Under the pieces are notes generated by a model. It was not told the origin of the DNA. It ran no database searches and worked only from the letters and a program-made list of their open reading frames with translations. From assembly GCA_946902985.2 (NCBI GenBank), contig OX336389.2, positions 1,078,165,788 to 1,078,229,787 of the forward strand: a stretch of 64,000 nt of DNA, written 5' to 3'. Below are positions 58,334 to 64,000 of this stretch, piece after piece; position 1 is the first letter of the stretch; each line of letters begins with the position of its first letter. The translations under genes and the position numbers were made by a program. Origin of the DNA: Meconema thalassinum. Its lineage: Eukaryota; Arthropoda; Insecta; Orthoptera; Tettigoniidae.

Positions 58334-59495
58334 TTATGCACTCGTCACATGGTTGGACAATGGATAATAGTTGACTTGTTTGTGATGAATGATCAAACAG
58401 TAGGGGGTTGTTTGGGCTGGAAAATTTTCATGCGTTTCAAAATCTAGTCGAATGCCAATATTGGATTGCTTGACAGACTCTTCCAAGTAGGAACAGTCAG
58501 AGACAATCAGTGGCGCCCTTGCCTTAAACGCTTGGGCTGACAACATGGGGCAGTTCTCTTTTTGATAATACGATCATCTAAATTTAGAAAACAAGTCGTA
58601 CAGGGGGCCAAACGTATTTTTGAAAAATCCAAATCAAGTCCTTCATACTGAAAAACAGCTCCGTTGAGGAAAAGACGCGCATTTCTCAATTGCAGGTGAT
58701 CAAATTGCATAGCATCTTTGGTTTGTTGATACTTGCGATTGGTTTGAAAACCCACGATAATGTTGAGAGGTCTCTCTGTATAGCGTGCTGTTTTACAGAC
58801 CAACTGTGCGTGTTGGTGGTGGGCAATAGGGGGTACTCATGGAGTTCCCAGGTTCTAAATTCCATGGGTAGAGGCATACCTCTTCCCACAATCTTGAGGA
58901 TTTCCATTTATTTGCTATCGGAAAGGGTCAAATGTGGTACTTTACATAGCATTCGTTGTAGTTGAATTTTTGAATCTATGGCTCCATCTTCAGCTCCTTT
59001 GAGTGCATTATTATCGCTCCTGTCTCTGACCAAATAAAGTACTTGCCTTGCGTTGACCACAATATGCTGGTGATCTTCAGCAAAGCCTAAAATTAGTTTA
59101 AGATGTAAAAATCCAGTAAAGGTGCCATCGGTGTGAACCATCCAGTCATTGGTTGAGTCAGGGGACCAACCTGCCATGCAAAGTGTTTTACCTTCTTCCT
59201 CACTATAAGAGGGTTATAGTTTCATGACACTTGAAATACCCATATTTTGAGTGCTATTCACCACGATATCGTTAATCACATAGCACACCTCGGGAAGAAT
59301 GGCATAAGTATGGTTTGCTAACTTGGATGTCGAGGGTGTAGAGCCATCGGCTTTGGTGAGCCAACCTTCAATCTGAATGACACTTTCATGCGGTAGGGTG
59401 TAAATATCTTGGTTGTTGATAATAAATTGAATTTCATCATTGTTATTGAGTCCCGGTGTTTGAGCTTGATAAGAATGGGGATCGATTCTTACCAT
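58334..59495 (-). pseudogene. Major-capsid-like gene of virus-like element, broken
   Basis: ATG at 59495 (MVRIDPHSYQ). One frame continues through two in-frame stops (near 59214 and 58908). It then changes frame near 58800 and 58550 to end at 58334, about 387 codons in all. Recognisable blocks: FIINNQDIYTLPHES, GWLTKADGS, RPLNIIVGFQTN, QFDHLQLRNARLFLN, and YCLIIHHKQ near the end. The order and wording resemble a widespread uncharacterised insect and cnidarian protein family that I take to be a double-jelly-roll capsid; the fold is inferred. Its length (about 390) is within that family's range. It is expected to build the particle with the smaller gene upstream. The copy is non-functional. Confidence 0.6.
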
Positions 59496-59668
59496 CCCTT
59501 TCTTACTCCTCGATGTGGTTCACCACTTCTAGAATAGAATTCATCATGGAGGTTGATGTGGTAACTCAAATGCTGTAAAATCTGCTTGTCCTTAGGTGTT
59601 CAGGTGTATTCACGTGGCAAACAACTAACACCATTCCTAGACGGTGTTGTTTTATACACCAAATTCAT
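59490..59668 (-). pseudogene. Short overlapping ORF between the two capsid-like genes
   Basis: It starts ATG at 59668 within ATGA, where the upstream gene's TGA would overlap before the SINE split it. It carries one in-frame TGA after 22 codons, then runs to a TAA that overlaps the next ATG (ATGGTAA). It is about 58 codons, basic, with no known domain. ATGA and ATGGTAA junctions are typical of compact viral transcription units. Confidence 0.45.
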
Positions 59669-59678
59669 AGTGGCCTTA

Positions 59679-60017
59679 ACCGGGTGAGTTAGCCGTGGTC
59701 GTTACGGCATGACTGCTGGCAGTCGCTCACATCCGGGAGGCGAGGAGGTTCGAATCCCCCCGCCGGCAACCTTGAAGATGGTCTTCTGTGGTTTCCCATC
59801 TTCCTTCGAGGCAAATGCCGGGGTTGGTCCCTAACTATAGGCCACAGTCGCTACCTTCCAACTCCTCGACCTTCCCTTCCATCTTTTCTCCCCAACGGTA
59901 CTTGTAGCTCACTCATTGGGTGTCCGTCTCGAAACAGCTCCAAACTGGCGAGCCGAACATGTCCTCAGACACTCCCGGCACTAAAAACCATACCCTAAAA
60001 ATAAAAAAATAAAAAAT
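59679..60017 (+). repeat. Third SINE family, inserted at a viral gene junction
   Basis: The head has ttagccgtggtcg and the B box ggttcgaatcccc (about 59749). The central ggcaaatgccgggg and ggccacagtcgctaccttcc blocks match the SINE at 2968 in order, though the heads differ. The tail is aaaataaaaaaataaaaa. TSDs are tagtggcctta (59668-59678) and tagtggcttta (60018-60028), one mismatch, so the insertion is somewhat old. Confidence 0.9.
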
Positions 60018-60736
60018 TAGTGGCTTTAGAACCAACTTGTAAGTCACTGGTGTGGTAGAATCTAGTTGAATGAGTTGTTGGTCTCTATTGATCAGTCTTA
60101 AAGTTATATTACTAATATGATCAACAGCCACAGAACGAAAAAGCACCACTGGAGGGTTTTCACGAATAATATAGTCATTAGGCGATGTCACAATAAAATC
60201 ATAAAGCGAATGCGATGGCTCTTGATTGTTGTACACTTGGCTAATAATATTACGCGTCACCGACACGTGATGGTCCTCAATCAATTTCACTTCATAGTCT
60301 GAATCATGTTTTTGTTGGGCTCCAACGCTCGTGGTTTAAATCCTAGTAAAGGACCAATGGAATCGGGTTGTATTTCAAAGTCAATCTTGAACGTGGATAA
60401 AATACTGCAGCGATGAGTGTTGGTATTTCCTATAAGTTCAAACTTGCGTGTTCCATCAAGAAATGACTTTAAACCATATTAGTTGATCAGTACCACATAA
60501 ATGTGTTCATAAATATCGTCTATGGTATATCCACCAGGGTTCAGGGTTAGCACAGAATCATCATAGTAAAACTTGTTGTTTACATTTTTACGTATGCTGT
60601 ATATTCTATTGTACGTTTCAAGAGAAACAAGTCCCAAACCATAACGTCTTTCACTCTAGTCAATAGGAGGGTAAAAGTCTAGGCAGACTTCAGGTCCACG
60701 TCTATGCAGTGTAAACGTCTTAATTTCTGCCGACAT
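60018..60736 (-). pseudogene. Minor-capsid/penton-like gene of virus-like element, broken
   Basis: ATG at 60736 (MSAEIKTFTLH). In-frame stops lie near 60656 and 60479, with a frame change near 60300. Blocks: YGLGLVSLETYN, NNKFYYDD, GGYTIDDIYEHI, LLGFKP, VYNNQEPSHSLYDF, and a C-terminal VDHISNITLRLINRD followed by TYKLVLKPL. The order fits a conserved uncharacterised partner of the capsid-like gene in related insect elements, which I infer to be a single-jelly-roll vertex or minor capsid protein. The last codons lie on both sides of the SINE: the original TGA overlapped the ATG of the next ORF. Dead copy. Confidence 0.6.
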
Positions 60737-60959
60737 ACTGTTGACGTTTTTGCTTTTGCTGCGTCTTATATAAAAAAAACACAAACGCCCACACTCTTGG
60801 CTGTGAAACGATTGCTCACGTTTCATATCGTAATATATCTTGGTACTGAACCCATGTACCATAGGCTTCAAAGGGAGTCGAATCCATGTACTGTGAGAAA
60901 GGAATGAAAGAATCATACAGTCTCTAAGGGAACGGAGAGAGATTTCAAGCCAGGATTAT

Positions 60960-62230
60960 AGCCTAACATTGTGCAAGCGCTAGGGCCAGGTGTTCCTAAG
61001 ATGAGCTCATGCCTCTTGACATTTATAAGGAGCCAGTCATGGATATTATTAGAACGAGTGGAAAGTTTGGACTGTAAGACGAAGAAGCCTGACTCGGAAA
61101 TTGCTCTTACGTTGCAGGAAAATGGAAACCTCGCTGCTGAGTCAGAACAGGAATAATTAAATTTAACCCGTTTACGAGTATAAAAATAAGTAAACAGATA
61201 CAGTACGGTGAATCATTTTGGATTAGAGATTTTTGTGTAAAGAAAAACCTGGTAATAATTGCACAGAAAAAACTGCAAACGCAAGTATACGTCATTGGGG
61301 GTTCACCGGGACCCAAAGAGTGGGAGAATTAAAAATGAACAGCACCACCCACACAGTTGAGGACGAGAAATTAATTAATATCTCGGAAATGCACGATCGA
61401 TTTCCATGCACAGGAAGATTATTTTACGTTTGGAAGACGAGCTTTCTGGAGATATGATTTTTATAATTGTGCGACAATTAGTTCAAAAGTTGGTCACGAA
61501 AAGGACTAGGATTTTATCTTTTTGTGACTGAAAGGTATAAAACTCCTGGCCTCACCAAGCCAATCATGCAGTTTTCGACAGCCCAGGGGGGCGTTACGCT
61601 GGAGCATCATAATCAATCAGTCTACGAGCATTCCGTGAGCGGAAGTGCTGCACCACATCGTATACGCATTATTCAAGAGCCCGTGAGGGGGACGTTAAGC
61701 TGTATCAGACATCGATCCAGAACCTGAGGGAGGTTACTTTGATCACAGTTCGTCGTAGCACGTCTTGATGTAGGCAATTCGTGCTACAATTTCAAGTAGT
61801 AAATTCAAAAAAACACAGTTCGACAAGAGACTCCTGTGGGAGGCTATGCTACAAGTTCGCCGAGTGTAGACCAGTTACGATATAAGTACGCTACGCTGAT
61901 GGTTAGCAGTTCGAGACTTTGATGAGTCCTAAATTATAAAGAACATTAAATATACGGACTTTAAAGCAATATCGCCAAAGTAAGATACAGCGATCAGTAG
62001 GGAACTTCGAGTTCCAGAAAAACAATAGTTCGATACAGTTACGAAGTTCTAAGAACTCCAACAAATAAACGGCGTTATGTCCAGTAAAGACATTGTTAAG
62101 GACACTAAGTCCTGTAAAGGACAAGAATAAATAGTAATTACGATCGCGAAAGATAGAAGTTCAAGCGAAAGGAACTTAGGAACTTAGGTTCGAAACCAGA
62201 GGGAAAACGTACTCTAGAGAGAATACGTCA
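60960..62230. other. Unassigned region right of virus-like element
   Basis: No gene is recognised, and no terminal inverted repeat of the virus-like element was identified here. Short ORFs at 61233, 61524 and 61903 (minus) lack motifs. The sequence is purine-rich on this strand and may be part of an LTR, given the TATA-like box downstream. Confidence 0.35.
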
Positions 62231-62239
62231 AAAATATAC

Positions 62240-62413
62240 GATAGACAGTATACGGTCCTCGAAGGGAGGCCAAGATATAGAGAAACTATAGGGTACGATA
62301 GACAGTATACGATCCTCGAAGGGAGGCCAAGATATAGAAACTATAGGGTACGATAGACAGTGTACGGTCCTCGAAGGGAGGCCAAGATATAGAAACTATA
62401 GGGTGCGATAGAC
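62240..62413 (+). repeat. Tandem repeat, three copies of 55-57 bp
   Basis: Units start gatagacagt at 62240, 62297 and 62352, with a fourth partial start at 62407. Each has tcctcgaagggaggccaaga and an aaactataggg stretch. The first unit is 2 bp longer (an extra ag). Near-identity between units indicates recent duplication. Confidence 0.9.
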
Positions 62414-62416
62414 CAC

Positions 62417-62429
62417 CATATATAAATAG
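62417..62429 (+). promoter_or_regulatory. TATA-like box after the tandem repeat
   Basis: ccatatataaataga directly follows the tandem array, an arrangement seen in LTR promoters with upstream repeated enhancers. No start-site evidence is available. Confidence 0.35.
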
Positions 62430-63244
62430 AGGGGACGGCAAAGTAAAGACATTTATCGCCTAGTTAAAGCAGATAAGGTGAAGCCGAGTAATAGACAATA
62501 GAAGCGGTTTTGAGAGACTGAAACCAGTAGTTTCCATTGTAGGAGAGAGAAACTTTGAACGAGTAAAATCACACGTCCAATGCAGGTCGGTAGGATTCAC
62601 ATCAGGGATCGTCAACAGCCGACAGAAATCGTCAAAATCGTTGAGATGTAACGGCTACCTTCGTCGTTGGATATCGCTCTACAAGTTGGGCGATCATTTA
62701 TAACGTTTCTACAGATATTACACTCAAGAATCCTTAAAACCACCTCATCGTTCTTATTTAGCATTGGCCTGTCTAGACAGACGACATACACTTTATTAAT
62801 TTAGATTTACTGGGCGCCAGTTATCGTAAAGATAACACATTAAAATTTTATTTAGCCACGGCCGCTCCCTTCCTTGAGCCAAGATCTATCATCGGAGCGT
62901 AGGGCAATAAACTTGCTTTATGAGATACTCTTTGCATTCCAACTATCCTATATATTCAACTCCCAATGAACAAGACATTTTAACTAATACTGGTTTATTT
63001 ACAACAAAATTATTAATAACATTTGATCTGAGGTTTCGAGCTGTGTACAATATGTGCATTAATATTCCCTAATTGCGGGGCAATATTGGCTGTCTTCTCG
63101 CTAGCGCTGATCTTCTGTGTTGATAATAACTCGGTCCACATACCTGGTGCCTTGTGGTTCAAAGTCCATCTCGTTGGTCTGCTTGCAGTCTAATTTGAGA
63201 TCTTACGCCAACACACGTTTATTGACCTTTGAAAACATATGTTG
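62430..63244. other. Unassigned, with a SINE-like scrap
   Basis: tagccacggccgctcccttcc (about 62858) matches the C-rich module of the SINEs. Nothing else is recognisable. Confidence 0.35.
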
Positions 63245-63249
63245 TTTTC

Positions 63250-63283
63250 TTGTTGTTGTTGTTGTTGTTGTTGCTGCTGCTGC
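63250..63283 (+). repeat. (TTG)n-(CTG)n microsatellite
   Basis: About eight TTG units run into three or four CTG units. It lies in noncoding DNA. Confidence 0.9.
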
Positions 63284-63943
63284 TTGTTTCTGAGTTTGAT
63301 CACCACGGTAAGCAAATTTGAACAAACCAGGCTAATGGAATTCACTAAGTCCCATCTTACTGAGGGACTGACAGAGTCTACGACTCACAAAGTCAATGAG
63401 TGAGTGCGTGATCGAATATGTGAATGACAGAATAGAATCTATAGAATCGCCAGTGCTGAAGTCGCGCTGGGCTTTTATACACTCTGAATGGTCCCGATGT
63501 TTCGCGGCATAAATTTGCCCGCGACCCATCAGACCAATTATAGCAAAGCATTTCTCAGTCCTCAAGCGACGCTGAAACTTCTCCGAGCGGGAATACAGCC
63601 CCGCGTACTTCAAATATTCCACTCAGAACCCGCTATTCCTCTCGTTGCGCATATATATATTCCGCCGAAATCTTTCTCCAAGCCCTTGTCTCCAGTCAGC
63701 GTGGCTTCGTTCCAGAAATACATTTTCTTGCAATATGTTGCTTCACCGTCCGTAACTTCTTCCAACCATGCCCGTCCTGTCTTTACAATTTAACTAATAA
63801 AACAGCCCTAGACCTCTATAAAAACCCTGTTTCTTAATCTAAGCACTTGACAATATTATATATGATTATGGTAATGACGTGAATATGGTATGGCCCCTCC
63901 CTTGATATTAATGGGTGAATAAAACGATATAACTTTGATATTT
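63284..63943. other. Unassigned right-end spacer
   Basis: Two overlapping ORFs on opposite strands (63332-63622 minus, 63488-63793 plus) show no family signal and shadow one another. I see no other structure. Confidence 0.35.
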
Positions 63944-64000
63944 CAATAATAATAATAATAATAATAATTACACAATGACTTTACAAATAATAATAATAAT
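63944..64000 (+). repeat. (AAT)n microsatellite, interrupted
   Basis: Two AAT runs (63944-63968 and 63987-64000) are separated by about 18 bases. The second runs off the window. Confidence 0.85.

Noticed and set aside
61233..61727. Short ORFs right of the virus-like block as extra viral genes
   Set aside because: No family signal, no overlap packing like the neighbouring genes, and composition like the surrounding noncoding DNA.
62240..62413. CRISPR-like direct repeats
   Set aside because: The units are contiguous with no unique spacers and the context is eukaryotic; it is a tandem repeat.

Overview
The window looks like one stretch of a large, repeat-rich arthropod genome, most likely an insect. 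Long AT-rich stretches, tRNA-derived SINEs with clean target-site duplications (TSDs), Ty3/gypsy retrotransposons, a THAP-domain P-type transposon, two non-LTR retrotransposons and an integrated virus-like element fill nearly all of it. A polyneopteran (orthopteroid or phasmid-like) host is only a guess from the repeat style. I see no convincing single-copy host gene. The one candidate for a non-transposon exon is a short weak one at 3798-4040.

Layout. 1-8.7 kb holds two copies of one long repeat (A, cut by the window start, and B, 4536-8467). Each sits in the GTAC of a GGTACC site inside a member of the same SINE family, in opposite orientations. A complete SINE of that family with 11-bp TSDs lies between them (2968-3458). 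10.15-11.86 kb is a plus-strand gypsy fragment (integrase plus partial LTR) carrying its own SINE. It abuts a minus-strand relative whose parts run from 11.86 kb to 40.13 kb: LTR, integrase and RNase H at 11.9-15.7 kb; RT, protease, gag, leader and second LTR at 33.7-40.1 kb. The gap is an 18-kb nest. A second, plus-strand gypsy element (15722-33689, LTRs about 1.85 kb, PBS matching initiator tRNA-Met) landed in the RNase H region. It was then hit by a truncated LINE (22352-22739), a 3.9-kb P-like transposon (23116-27000, long imperfect TIRs) and a full-length CR1-like LINE (29113-33340, inside its 3' LTR).

40.1-41.4 kb is a small piece of a virus-like element. 41.4-43.4 kb is mostly unassigned sequence with SINE-like pieces. 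43.4-46.6 kb is leader plus LTR of another minus-strand gypsy relative. From about 46.6 to 60.95 kb lies the most interesting object: a decayed double-stranded-DNA-virus-like (adinto/Polinton-like) integrant. It has a protein-primed-type family B DNA polymerase on the plus strand (split by a minus-strand LINE that encodes an SGNH-hydrolase ORF1) and a tightly packed minus-strand block: two capsid-like genes, a BIR-domain (IAP-like) gene, an RNase H-like gene and a small companion gene. Most of these genes are broken by stops and frameshifts; the BIR gene is an intact 164-codon ORF.

60.95-64 kb is unassigned repeat DNA with a three-copy tandem repeat of about 55 bp, a TATA-like box and microsatellites.

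How the parts work together: the genes here are parasitic modules. The retroelements supply copying enzymes, the SINEs depend on a LINE in trans, and the virus-like block combines replication (PolB), particle (capsid-like) and host-death-control (BIR) functions. The nesting order gives a relative chronology of insertions.
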